This document shows, in pieces, positions 24,956-34,633 of a stretch of 64,000 nt of DNA (the stretch's first letter is position 1; the number at the start of each line of letters is the position of its first letter). The translations under genes and the position numbers were made by a program. Under the pieces are notes generated by a model. It saw nothing but the letters and a program-made list of their open reading frames with translations, was not told where the DNA came from and ran no database searches. The DNA is from Timema cristinae. Taxonomy: Eukaryota > Arthropoda > Insecta > Phasmatodea > Timematidae. Where the stretch lies: the NCBI GenBank assembly GCA_039000515.1, contig JBCFYV010000100.1:33034421-33098420 (forward strand), in the 5' to 3' direction.

Positions 24956-25233
24956 CGGGTGACCTGGTGGTCTAGGGTACGGTGTCAGACTTCTATGCTG
25001 GCGGCCGGGGTTCGATCCTCGTCCCGGCACAGATTTATCTGATTTCCAAACCTTCCTACACCTCTGACAAGACATCTTGTGAATGTGTGGAATGCCAGGT
25101 CGCCACCGTGGTTCGGATTCCACGTTAAACTGTAGGTCCTTCATTTCATCTCACAATCACCCTACCATTACACATTAGCGTAAGTGCGTATAACCCGAAC
25201 GGTAGTAAGACGCGGTGCTAATAATAATAATAA
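24956..25233 (+). repeat. SINE-A copy nested in the copia element, 13-bp target duplication
   Basis: TAAAACTGCTCGT at 24943-24955 is repeated exactly at 25234-25246. The SINE starts with a tRNA-like head (GACCTGGTGGTCTAGGGTAC as A-box region, GGGGTTCGATCCTCG as B box). The body CTTCATTTCATCTCACAATC follows, and it ends in CCCGAACGGTAGTAAGACGC plus (TAA)n. The insertion is opposite in sense to the retroelement and splits its gag from its protease. Confidence 0.95.
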
Positions 25234-25246
25234 TAAAACTGCTCGT

Positions 25247-25358
25247 ATTACCGTCTTCATTTTGCTGATTTTGCCTTTGTTGCCAACCGCCAGCTCGACG
25301 ATGTTGAATTGAACCTCGACCGGCTCCTATTCCACCACCACCACCACGATGTTGCCAA

Positions 25359-25392
<34 letters not shown>

Positions 25393-26053
25393 CTTGGCAT
25401 CCGCCTCCTTTCTGTTGAATGCCGCCTCTGGGCTTCCACAAATTTCATTTGGTCTCATGCTCGTACACTGAGCCTTAAAATATCCATATTTGCCTCCTTC
25501 CTCTTTTTCTTTAATTCAACCGTTTTTATTTTACTTTTTGCATAATCAACAGTTTGATCACTTTCTTTTAGTATATCAATTAAATCACCAACATAACTTA
25601 ACGAATTTGGAAGCATTTTAATCATATAACTTAGTTTTTCTTTTTCAGTTACATTAGCACCTGCACTTTTAAGTTCGTTCACTAACTTTACAAACTCAGT
25701 AAAAAAGGCACTTGAATCTTCAAAGTCTTTTAACCTAAACTTATCTAATCTATTTCGTATACAAATTTGCGGGGCAGTAGATTCCTTTAAATACATTTCA
25801 TCGAACTTTTTCATAATTTTATACGCAGTCTCTTTGTCTTTTATAAAGTCTAGCTGATCATTTGAAATACCACTGTAAATCACATTGATTGCCTTCAAGT
25901 TATTTTCACTCCACTCGTCCTCTTTATCTGTCGTACCTTTTTCTCTCTTCACTACCTCCCCACATTTCTTTAACTTTAAATCAACGTGATTCGCTTTTTC
26001 CAACACTCGTAGTCCTTACCGTCAAAAACAGGAATTCTCGTTTCATCCGCCAT
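25247..26053 (-). pseudogene. copia gag, frameshifted
   Basis: An ATG at 26053 opens MADETRIPVFDGKDYECWKK, the usual start of copia-type gag, but a shift and stop follow within 30 codons. The frame 26006-25455 continues with KLKKCGEVVKREKGTTDKED, FIKDKETAYKIMKKFDEMYL, LDKFRLKDFEDSSAFFTEFV and MIKMLPNSLSYVGDLI, matching the UBN2-type gag core. The zinc-knuckle zone (25450-25250) is degenerate and contains a (CAA)n run at 25360-25394. Confidence 0.85.
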
Positions 26054-26097
26054 CTTAGGGTTATCTTTTTTTATAAACCACGCTCTGCTCTGCATGT

Positions 26098-26354
26098 TTA
26101 ATATAACGAACAAGCAATCTCTACAGTTTATTTGTAACGAACAAGCAATCTATACTCGTACACTAGACAACTTAAGTGTACGTGTGTGGCAACATTCATT
26201 TGACTACTCACTCTCCTCAATCCCCCCCCCCCCCACACACACACACACACACACAACAGTATTACTTTCACTGCGCACACACACCTGCGCATCACATGTC
26301 ATTAGTAATTACATATGCATTTGCTGAAAAGATAAATTTACCTATATTTTAACA
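26098..26354 (-). repeat. 5' LTR of the copia element
   Basis: About 257 bp. It is longer than the 3' LTR because GTAACGAACAAGCAATCT is duplicated with a short spacer (26103-26152) and because a C run and an (AC)n run (26223-26257) have expanded. The remaining sequence matches the 3' LTR closely, so the element is not ancient. Confidence 0.85.
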
Positions 26355-26640
26355 GTTTTAACAGCCAACTCACCAGGTGTACAGCCTACGTGATCTGGGA
26401 ATGTGTCAAGTTTTAACTGCAACTAACCTGATGTCCGGTCTACGTGACTTGGTGAGCGTTCCATGTTTTAACGGTCAACTCACCAGGTGTCCGGCCTCCA
26501 TGACCTGGGAACGACCCAAGTTTTAACTGCAAATAACCTGATGTCCGGCCTACGAGACTTGAACACGTGCCAAGTTTCAACTGCAACTAACCAGATGTCC
26601 GGCCTACGTGACTTAGGCTCGTGCCAAATTTGGCAGCTGC
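26355..26640. repeat. Minisatellite, ~55-bp units
   Basis: Five related units can be lined up on ATGTCCGGCCTACGTGACTT-like cores at about 26377, 26430, 26486, 26541 and 26596. They are separated by variants of CAAGTTTTAACTGCAACTAA. Units alternate between CACCAGGTGTCCGG and AACCTGATGTCCGG, suggesting a ~110-bp higher-order unit. Confidence 0.8.
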
Positions 26641-26778
26641 TAACAAGAGAGTCATGCTCTTAGTACGTGTTCGTGATGTGGCGTTGTATTTTTAATATGA
26701 AAAGCTCCTACCTTCTTTAGCCATCAACTAGACCTATATATAGCTGGCGCTCAGCTAGCAAAGTTGACTATTATATCC

Positions 26779-26978
26779 GACACTTCCACGAGAAGTTCTG
26801 GTCTCGACTTGGACATTCGACACTTCCACGAGAAGTCCTGGTCTGGACTAGTACATTCGACACTTCCACGAGAAGTCCTGGTCTGGACTAGTACATTCGA
26901 CACTTCCACGAGAAGTCCTGGTCTGGACTAGTACATTCGACACTTCCACGAGAAGTCCTGGTCTGGACTTGGACATGA
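26779..26978. repeat. 40-bp tandem repeat, five copies
   Basis: GACACTTCCACGAGAAGTCC then TGGTCTGGACTAGTACATTC repeats with an exact 40-bp period from 26779. Copies 2-4 are identical; copy 1 has three or so changes and copy 5 ends differently (ACTTGGACATG). Each unit contains ACTTCCACGAGAAGT, a small hairpin. Confidence 0.95.
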
Positions 26979-27189
26979 TCGCTCCACGGTGGCAATATAT
27001 AAACTCCTTTCAGTGTAGGCTTAGTAATTTTTCACTAAAAGAATTATTTTTAAAAGTTAAATTATTTTATGAAACACTTAATGTTTTTCTTTGCCGCTTA
27101 GGTGCTAGTCTCTTTGTAATGTTTAGAGATATTAAATAGGTAGCCACTTTATTATTCTTTTTCTAGCTTGAAATATTAATATGCAATCC

Positions 27190-27227
27190 CGTACAATTAT
27201 AATAATTGCACAAATGGGAGCAATAAG
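27190..27227 (+). repeat. SINE-C (tRNA-Lys-like repeat), left piece split by hAT
   Basis: GTACAATTATAATAATTGCA then CAAATGGGAGCAATAAG is the 5' start of the tRNA-like repeat called SINE-C here. Its continuation is at 30052-30300 beyond the hAT element. Confidence 0.85.
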
Positions 27228-30051
27228 TAACGTGACCAGATTTGTTCTGCCCTAAAGTGGGACATGTTTATACCAGGGGGTTTGGGGAATATAATCGGTA
27301 TGGAAGACCTCTCCAGTGGGGCTGAGGAACCCCCCTCCCCCCAGATTAAAAAAAAATTAAGCCTGAAAAATCGTATTTTGAGGCCATCCATGACCCTGCA
27401 AGTAAGGTATAAGTTAAAAGTTTCGTATTTAGCTGAGTTCGGACGTTGCTGTTTTGTGGTAATTTGTTTAAAACAAGTAGAAAACAAAGCCTACGTAAGC
27501 CTACACTTTTTTTTTTTGTGGGGGGGGGGCTGTGATTGAAAACGTATGGACAGTTAATTTAGATGTTTATTTTTACAATTATTTTGATGTTGTTGTTGTT
27601 TAAACAAACCTCTAAAGACATACAAGTAAATAGAAAAGAAAGCACATTATATTTATTTACTCAGTAAATTTTAGCATCAACATTCTAAGCGTACATTTTT
27701 ATGTTTCATACAGACTCAATCATCATACTCATACTTTGTATTTGAACTTATTTGTTTTAACAGCGCTGGTGAGGACCGTAACATTGAATAAAAGTCCTGG
27801 CAACTCAAGTCAAAATTAACTTTTGTCACTAATATTGACCTTAAAATGCTCACCCTAAGTTGGGTTTTCTCCGATGTCCACACTTTTGTCATTGCAGAAA
27901 AAACTCTCTCAACAGCTGCATTACTTCCTGGCAGTGCTAGTACATTTCTAGATTTTACTGATGTGCTGATGATTTATGGAGTTTTCTCTCAAATGTTTAA
28001 GCAGTTCAAGCCACCGTTTATCAGATTCTAATTTGTTATCATTCGACACTGAAATATGGTTCTCAATGTATTTATTTACACAAGTCATTTCATCAAAAAG
28101 CTCCGTATCAGAAGACGCGTCGAAGTGTTTTTTATCAATAAGGTAGTCTACGGCTAGTTGAACATCAGACCATTCTGGATTTTTTTTCAGAGTTGCCCAT
28201 TCAAACATTTCCAAGTCCTCGAAATGCGTTGTCCACTGCTCTAAATATTGTAATGATGTCTCGTAAAATGTTACAATAGTCTTGGTAAAATCCTCTTTTT
28301 CAGGTCCTGAACAGTTGTTTGTCATTAAAGTTGTGCAGTACATGAGGAATAAATCTAGTGATAATCTTATTTTGAAGGTTCTCTTTCATTGTTTTTATCT
28401 CCGCAGTAACCTCGATGGCAGAAACATTCTGACCTTCCACTTTTAAAACTGAGTTTTGGAAGGTAGCTGCTTGGCTGTGTATGAAATATAACCACATTAA
28501 TGAATGTTCATCTTCAAAGAATGTCTTCAAAACCACGGGGCATTTAGGTTGACTCAGAAAGTATTCCTTAAGTGGCAAATACAATTTTAAAATTCTTTCC
28601 ACGGCAGGCATTAGCGCTAGCCATCGTGTTTTGCTGTACCCCAACATTTTCTGGTACTCAATATCGATGGTGTCACAAATTTCTTTAAATTTTTCCACCC
28701 TTACTGTGTAAATATAGAAGTGTGAATATATTTTCACAACCACTACTTCTACATCTACTGGCAGACAATCAGACGCACTTAATATAGCGTTGTGTATAAT
28801 GTGCGAAGCACATCCAATACCCCCAATATCCCTTTGCAAAAAAGTTTCCAATTTGCGATAAACATTCTCTGTTCCTTTTCTTCCTGCACCACCAAACATA
28901 CAGTTTGTGTTATCCCCACTGAAAGAAATTATTTTGTCTGTTAGGTTATGCTTTCGCAACAAGTCCTTTAAATAACTGACAATAATTTCGGAAGTTTCCC
29001 CAGGCTGAGACCGTAAGTCCAATATTTTTACTTTCACCCATCAAACTTATCAAAATATCTCACCAACACGGGTAATATTTTTTGTGACCCGTGGTTAGAT
29101 GCGTCTGTCATTAAGGAAACATAATTTGCATTTTCCAACCCCCTTTTAAGTTGTGAATCAGCCAATGGTGCAAATACTTGAGTTACAATGGCTTGCGATT
29201 TTGTTCTGGCACAATGAAACTTTGGTTCAAAGCACGTACTTATTACTTTTGAAGCACAATCATTGGAACGAAAGCTGTGATTTTCTCGTACAGTGTGATA
29301 GGCCCAGACACCTTCGGCAGCAGAAACTTCGAGATCTTTCTTGGACGGCACATTACTTTTGAAAAACAAAGAAATAGATTTACTAGAACAAGCAGCCTGG
29401 TCTGAAGCTACGTGCCGATGAGATTTTAAATGTTTTTCCACATCACAGGAACCTCCGTGCGCAACACTAAACTCAGTACGACATTTTTCACACACGACAT
29501 CACTACTGTTCGCTTCACTTTTAAGTTTTATGAACGGATATTTAGCCCGTAAGTCAGCGTTGAAAGAGCACTTTCTTTTTGGCATTATTAAATATATTTG
29601 TTTGCAAACTTAAATGCATACGACACAACTTTCTAAAGAGTAAACACAACTCTTTCGAAATAAATAAACACAGTTTAGGTTACTGGTCGGTCGAATGATC
29701 TATAAATAATCCTGTGTACTGCTAACTAACGTTGACGACTAACGAGTCCAACCGAATACTTCGAAGGAGGCTTGAGTCAGAACGAATACTGTAGTTCTGT
29801 AGCTGTGGGTACATTGGTGTGGTACGGTGGAGGGGGATTCACGTCATCTAGACTGGACTGATAGGCACTGGGCTGGCGCACTGAGTGTCTAGACGAGTCA
29901 TAACAACGTTTTTATTAATTTATGTAGTTCACAAAATGGACTACCCTCCAAAGCGGGACAATTGTGCGTCCCATGGAAAATCTTGGGACAGCGGGACACA
30001 TTTCCCCAAAGTGGGACTGTCCCGCTCAAAGCGGGACGTCTGGTCACGTTA
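27228..30051 (-). mobile_element. hAT transposon, 2.8 kb, nearly complete but frameshifted
   Basis: Terminal inverted repeats TAACGTGACCAGA (27228) and TCTGGTCACGTTA (ends 30051) are perfect over 13 bases. An 8-bp duplication, GCAATAAG, flanks them (27220-27227 and 30052-30059), diagnostic of hAT. Subterminal AAAGTGGGAC/GTCCCGC repeats lie near both ends (27255-27265; 29950-30040). The transposase on the minus strand fills most of the interior. Confidence 0.95.
27716..29585 (-). pseudogene. hAT transposase, broken by at least three frameshifts
   Basis: The ATG at 29585 opens MPKRKCSFNADLRAKYPFIK, then a zinc finger with CEKC and HLKSHRHV (BED-like position), then LMTDASNHGSQKILPVLVRY. The frame shifts near 29036, continuing KILDLRSQPGETSEIIVSYL, FSGDNTNCMFGG and GIGCASHIIHNAI (the ribonuclease H-like core), and again near 28300-28340. 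A third shift near 27950-27980 leads into the dimerisation region LALPGSNAAVERVFSAMTKV, ending at TGA 27718-27716. All parts are in order, so this was a full-length copy. Confidence 0.9.
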
Positions 30052-30302
30052 GCAATAAGCCAACTACAGAGTCAAAGGTGGTTGCGTTATCTGATAGTTC
30101 ATGATCTTAATAAAATCACACATTTGTAGCCGACGATTTTCGCACATCCATCATAGACGCTGCCTTAAAATATGAGCGAAGAATGACCCTGAGCACGGGA
30201 TGAATCTTAGATAGCTCAGTAGTAAGAGCATTGGCGTACTAAGCCAAACGTCTCGGGTTCGATTCTCGTGTCCAGGTGTCATTTTTCAATTTTCAGAAAA
30301 TT
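30052..30302 (+). repeat. SINE-C, right piece with tRNA-Lys-like module
   Basis: It continues from 27227: CCAACTACAGAGTC, CACATTTGTAGCCGACGATT and CATCATAGACGCTGCCTTAA. Then comes a tRNA-like block with GATAGCTCAGTAGTAAGAGC (A box), an anticodon-type hairpin GGCGTACTAAGCC and GGGTTCGATTCTC (B box), ending GTGTCATTTTTCAATTTTCA. It resembles tRNA-Lys in its D arm, but the acceptor stem is imperfect, so it is a derived repeat rather than a tRNA gene. Confidence 0.85.
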
Positions 30303-30420
30303 GAAATATTTAGTTTAAATATAAATTGTTATTGCACTTGTGGTTACCAATAGTTGTTTGAACTTTAAAATTTGATAATGTTTCTTTCAAGACCGTAACC
30401 AGGCCCATCACCTAATTGAC

Positions 30421-30668
30421 GGAGGCTAGAAAAAAATTCTAAATAAAAAACAGTTCTAGAAGCTATATGAAGTGTTTGTTATGGCAACACAACCCCCTAA
30501 ATGCCGGAGGCTAGGACAAATTCTAATTATTAAACAGCTCTAGAAGCTCTCTGAAGTGCTTTTTATAGTAACACAACCTTCTAACTGCCAGAGGCTAGGA
30601 AAAATCTATATATTTGAACAACTCTATAAGCTCTTTAAATTGTTTTTATGGTAGCACAGCCCCTATTT
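30421..30668. repeat. Tandem repeat, three ~85-bp units
   Basis: Units begin near 30421, 30506 and 30590 with GGAGGCTAGA..AAATTCT, continue with AGTTCTAGAAGCT....GAAGTG and TTTATGG.AACACAACC. Divergence between units is about 20% by eye. Confidence 0.8.
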
Positions 30669-31117
30669 TGTACTAGTACATTAATTTTGATATTGTTTGA
30701 ACCATAAATAAAGCCATATTAATTTTGTTCATAAAATTTCGGGGGGGGGGGGGGGGTTGAACACCGAACCCCCTTCCCCTAACTAAGGCCTTGGTTTCTT
30801 TTATAGGTAATATTTTCAAGGCGTATATTGTCTTTGTAGAAATTATAAAAGTAATTCATTTTTGTTGATTTATAAGTTATAACTTTAACATTTTACCGAT
30901 TCGTATTGTGAGAAATTACCAGTATTTACATTGTAGTATTGCTTTGTTTTCTTTTTAATGTTAATATTAACAAGTCGGAATCTTCTCGATTACTTCAAAG
31001 CTGTGGAAGTAATAGTCCCACAGAAGTTTGAGTTACGTCGGGAAGTCAAACCTTTGTGCATTTTACAAATATCAGAATTGATATTTAAATTTAATCTTAA
31101 AATTTAAATTTGTTTAT

Positions 31118-31312
31118 ATGAATTCACAATGGTGATTTAGGCGCGTTGTTAGCCATTTAAAAGAGGCTCCTAAAGTTAATTATTGTTATTATAATAATGA
31201 TTCATAGGTTTATGGTTTAAACTATTTGTTTATTCTGAATTCACAATGGTGATTCAGGCACTTTGGTAACCGTTTAAAAGAGGCTCTTTAAGCTCTTTAT
31301 TATTATACTAAC
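31118..31312. repeat. Direct duplication, ~119-bp spacing
   Basis: GAATTCACAATGGTGATTTA at 31120 recurs as GAATTCACAATGGTGATTCA near 31239. Both are followed by a GTTAGCC/GGTAACC-type segment and TTTAAAAGAGGCTC, then AT-rich sequence with TTATTATTATA. Confidence 0.75.
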
Positions 31313-32059
31313 GATTTTTGATTGTTATTGGGTCTCTTCCGACTAATTCATATAAATGAATAATTTACTTTGAGATTGTGAAGTATATTCTCAAATGTAC
31401 TGGTCAAGTTCAGTCTATGCCATATTATATGTTTTTCAACACTTTTCAGTTGCCTTGAGGCCATGTAATTTTTTTACCTCTGTTGTTTTGTCTTGAATAA
31501 ATAATTCAAAATTGTTTTTAAACTTGCAATTGTTCCTGTTCTTTGTTATATTAAATTCATTATAGTTTCCGTCCACCCTCTTTTAGGCTATTGTGGCCTC
31601 TAGATGTAAGAGTTGGAGGTGGAGACCGGTACAAAAAAGAAAAATAATATCAATTTATCTGTCGTTTCAATGTATAGTTTGGTTTTACCAAATAGGCTGT
31701 GTTTGTGGGATGTATTCCCACCCACGCATGCTTTTATCCTTCCCCCTTCGTTTGACACCCCCTTCCACCCCTCTCAACTAAATTTCATCATAACCCTGAG
31801 GAGAAAAATATCGCATATCAAAGATATTATGTCCTCAGGATAATATATTTTTTTAAACTTTGTTTCAAAGTCTAGATTTTTTAGAAAGTCGTATCATTTT
31901 GTAATAATAGTATCAGGAGTAGGTATTTAAATTTAACTTTCTGAGCCAACTACGTATATTAGCACGCGAACTACAAACTAAATAAACTCTAGAAAAGATA
32001 TTACAACACTCTCAGCTGTTATTTAAACACTCTGAAAGGCTAATCTCTAATTTCACAAA

Positions 32060-32165
32060 TTGATAAATTATTCCACCGGGCCTGGAATCGAATCCGAGAC
32101 CTTTCTTTAATCTAAGATGGCCGACGCGCTACCTACTTAACTAGGGAGTCGGGCATCGTTTTGAG
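32060..32165 (-). repeat. tRNA-like sequence (SINE head or tRNA pseudogene)
   Basis: The minus strand has GACTCCCTAGTTAAGTAGGT then AGCGCGTCGGCC as an A-box/D-arm region and GGTCTCGGATTCGATTCCAG as a B-box/T-arm region, 70 bases in all. Acceptor ends do not pair well and there is no recognised SINE body. Confidence 0.45.
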
Positions 32166-32644
32166 ATGTTGAGGTGGAGACTAAAATAAATAAAATATTA
32201 ATTTAATACGTAAGCCTACATGGCATTTGATTTTCTTAACATGTTGTTTTTAATCGTATTGGAGCTTAGACCATGGAGGTTGTCTACTGTAAGTCCACGG
32301 CTTCTTTGGTGCTGATTGACAGCTCACAGTTGACTTCTGACAGTAAGCATTTAGGTATATGCCTAAATTTTGACCGTTAGAATTGACAGCTGCCGAACAC
32401 ATATTTTTGCATATCATATGTTTCGGCGTAGGGATACATAATTTGGTTTGGTAACTTTTCAAAGCCGTCAGCTGTCAGTCAGCAGCAAAGAAGCCATGGG
32501 CTACTGTACATGTCGTAACCGCAATAAGATGATATGGTGATATTGATTATGAAGGTGCTGAGCCTGTGTAAATATTAAATCCAACTTAAGCCTAATTAAT
32601 TAAACCTTTGCGACAGTCAGTATAATTCCCCTTTCGGGAAAAAA

Positions 32645-32730
32645 AGTAACCTTGGTATCAGCCGAGAAACGAACCCGGGACCCCTAAGTTAGCAGGTAGG
32701 TGACTGGTGAACTGACCACTACGGGGCAGG
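32645..32730 (-). repeat. tRNA-like sequence (SINE head or tRNA pseudogene)
   Basis: The minus strand shows CCCCGTAGTGGTCAGTTCAC (A-box-like) and GGGTCCCGGGTTCGTTTCTC (B-box-like) at tRNA spacing. No pairing acceptor stem and no CCA-type end are seen, so I do not call a functional tRNA. Confidence 0.45.
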
Positions 32731-33339
32731 AAAAATGATGATTTAAAGTTTAGATAGTTCTCGAATATCTGTTGTGAGCATACCGGTATTAGTTTATAAA
32801 CTTTTTAAATTAAAAGAAAAAGTCGTCATTAAATTCCAGGACACCCTTGATAGATATTCAACAACTGTTGAGTTCACCGACTGAAGAAAATTAAATACTA
32901 TGTTTGTACTGAAGCAATTTTATCCAAAAGAATGTTTCGCAATATAAAAACTGCATAAACACTGCTCTTAACTCGCGTCCCCTGCATCCTTAACTTAACC
33001 GCAACAGTAGTGGAGGCACACGGATGAACGGGTTGTTTTCATATAGAGTTCATTCGCCATAGGAGTGGTGGTAACTGACAACTAACAACATAATATTGTA
33101 AAAATTGTTAAAATGAAAAACATAACTAAAAACAAATTGTTTGTTGTGAAAGTTTCGACTGTCAAAAATAACAACCACTCAACATGTGGTCTTGCAGATC
33201 ATATGGTTTGGCGAATGGATACATGAGAGTATATTTGGTATCTTTTGCTAGTGTCAGTTACCTACACTCCCACCGTAGATGGGGAATAATATTGGTTTGC
33301 CGGTAAAGTGAAAAAGGTGGCTTGAATTCCAATCAAGTG

Positions 33340-33505
33340 TAACGAGCGTGTTTTTTTTTGTTTTTTTTTTTCATAATGGTTTTCCACTCCCCTCCAGGCA
33401 AGTGTGGGTATATTTCTTTGGAATTCTACCTTCCTCATCCTTAAATCCCCAGTATAAATATGCGTATAGCACGAACGAGTAGTAAGACAGTATGGAAGCA
33501 CTGAA
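33340..33505 (+). repeat. SINE-B 3' half
   Basis: Forward body and tail: TAATGGTTTTCCACTCCCCT, CCAGGCAAGTGTGGGTATAT, GAATTCTACCTTCCTCATCC and ACGAACGAGTAGTAAGACAG. A T run precedes it; the tRNA-like head is missing, as expected for a 5'-truncated copy. Confidence 0.75.
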
Positions 33506-33719
33506 ATAGCATTGAGATTGTCACTGAGAAAGAACTCTCGAGTGATACAGTGGTGGTTGCAAAGGGGGTGACGAGGGGGAGAATCACCTTCTCCCCTCCC
33601 TTGGAAATAATTCCCCCCCCTCAAATAAATACCTTCCCCCACCTTCTATATTTATTTCACTCCCCTCTTTTATTCTCAAGTATGATACGTTAAAACCAAA
33701 CTCTAAATAACTTCTAGAG

Positions 33720-34033
33720 TAGGCATAGGCAAATTTTTTTACCTCAAGAGCTGCGTTGAGAATTTAAATATAAAAAGGTGCCACTAAATCAAAAAATATT
33801 CTTTGAAAGACACATTTATATTATAAAAAATATATAATTAATATAAAAAGAAAGACATAAAAATAAGTGATTCTCAAATAAAACCGTACTAATGAGATCA
33901 AGAATATTTTTTTAATTCTGTTATATTAAGCACTATTTTTTTTTCCCATATTTAGATAGTTATTGCTTGCGGGCCACATAAAAATACGTGACGGGCCACA
34001 TGCGGTCCACGGGTCGTAATTTACCCAGGGTTG
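33720..34033. mobile_element. hAT-like nonautonomous element (MITE)
   Basis: A 314-bp element with imperfect inverted ends (left TAGGCATAGGCAAATT, right AATTTACCCAGGGTTG). An 8-bp duplication with one mismatch flanks it: TTCTAGAG at 33712-33719 and TTCCAGAG at 34034-34041. Subterminal text (AAGAGCTGCG; CGGGCCACAT, CATGCGGTCCACGG) is of the widespread hAT MITE type with GCGGCC-rich ends. Confidence 0.65.
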
Positions 34034-34034
34034 T

Positions 34035-34210
34035 TCCAGAGGTATCCAATTTTCAAAAATGTGTCAAGAAAGGACCCTTTCCAATAGCTTTTATCGGCTT
34101 TTGATTTTCAAAACATGTAGAAAGTTTAGAGAGCCATCCAAATTTCTAAACAAATATATCGGAATGACCACCCAAAATAGCTTCAAGACTCATCTAAATT
34201 GCCACATATT
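34035..34210. repeat. Degenerate ~70-bp tandem repeat, same family as 41680-42235
   Basis: Two to three units carry CCAATTTTCAAAAATGTGTC, GACCCTTTCCAATAGCTTTT and GACCACCCAAAATAGCTTCA, then CATCTAAATT. The pattern 'ACC-CTCCAAATAGCTTTTAGATGCATCTAATTTTCAAAAA' is that of the longer array at 41680-42235. Confidence 0.6.
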
Positions 34211-34339
34211 TGCAGGGTATAAACCCCGAACACTCTTTGGATTGGAAGGTACAAGCCTTCTCATAATACCTTTTTTTTTAATCCTCCACCACCCAAACAA
34301 ACAAATAAGGTTTCTGGAGTGACATTCTACTACCAAATG

Positions 34340-34585
34340 ACCCGCCTTAGTGGCTAACGCGCTTGCCGTGTTGAGCTCGACTGCTGAGGACGGGGAGATC
34401 GAGGTTCGAATCTCGGTCGGGTGAATGGGGGTGGTTTTTTCTAAATGGTTTTCCACTCTCCCACCACGCAAATGCGGGTTCACTTCCTCTATTTCAACCT
34501 TCCCAATTCCTAATACATTAGCGTAATTAGTACTTAAAGCGTATAAACCGAACGGGTAGTAAGACGCGGCGCTAAATATTATTTA

Positions 34586-34624
<39 letters not shown>
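34340..34624 (+). repeat. SINE-B copy, full length with 9-bp flanking repeat
   Basis: The best forward SINE-B. Head: CCCGCCTTAGTGGCTAACGC, B box GAGGTTCGAATCTCGGTCGG. Body: AAATGGTTTTCCACTCTCCC, CACGCAAATGCGGGTTCACT. Shared tail: AACCGAACGGGTAGTAAGAC then GCGGCGCTAA. A long (ATT)n run to 34624 closes it. TACCAAATG (34331-34339) and TACCGAATG (34625-34633) look like its target duplication. Confidence 0.9.
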
Positions 34625-34628
<4 letters not shown>

Positions 34629-34633
34629 GAATG

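Larger units (their letters stand above)
21651..26354 (-). mobile_element. Ty1/copia LTR retrotransposon, decayed
   Basis: Both LTRs and the gag-protease-integrase-reverse transcriptase-RNase H order of Ty1/copia elements are present on the minus strand. A purine-rich tract AAGGAGGCG directly precedes the 3' LTR start TGTTAAAATA. The coding region is broken by several frameshifts and stops, and a SINE-A is inserted between gag and protease. No intact product is expected. I found no clean target duplication; the flanks rejoin into a minisatellite unit. Confidence 0.9.
30669..33335. other. Intergenic DNA, no gene seen
   Basis: AT-rich sequence with a G run at 30740-30757, a direct duplication at 31118-31312 and two tRNA-like blocks, listed separately. 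Otherwise no supported feature. Confidence 0.4.

Noticed and set aside
24548..25144. 198-codon open frame as a real protein
   Set aside because: Its first third is a SINE-A read backwards, bounded by an exact target duplication; only the rest is copia protease.
25309..25545. Histidine- and valine-rich plus-strand frame
   Set aside because: It is the antisense of the (CAA)n and GGT-type repeats in the copia gag region.
26779..26978. CRISPR-like array from the regular 40-bp period
   Set aside because: There are no unique spacers between repeats; the whole unit repeats head to tail, and the context is an animal genome.
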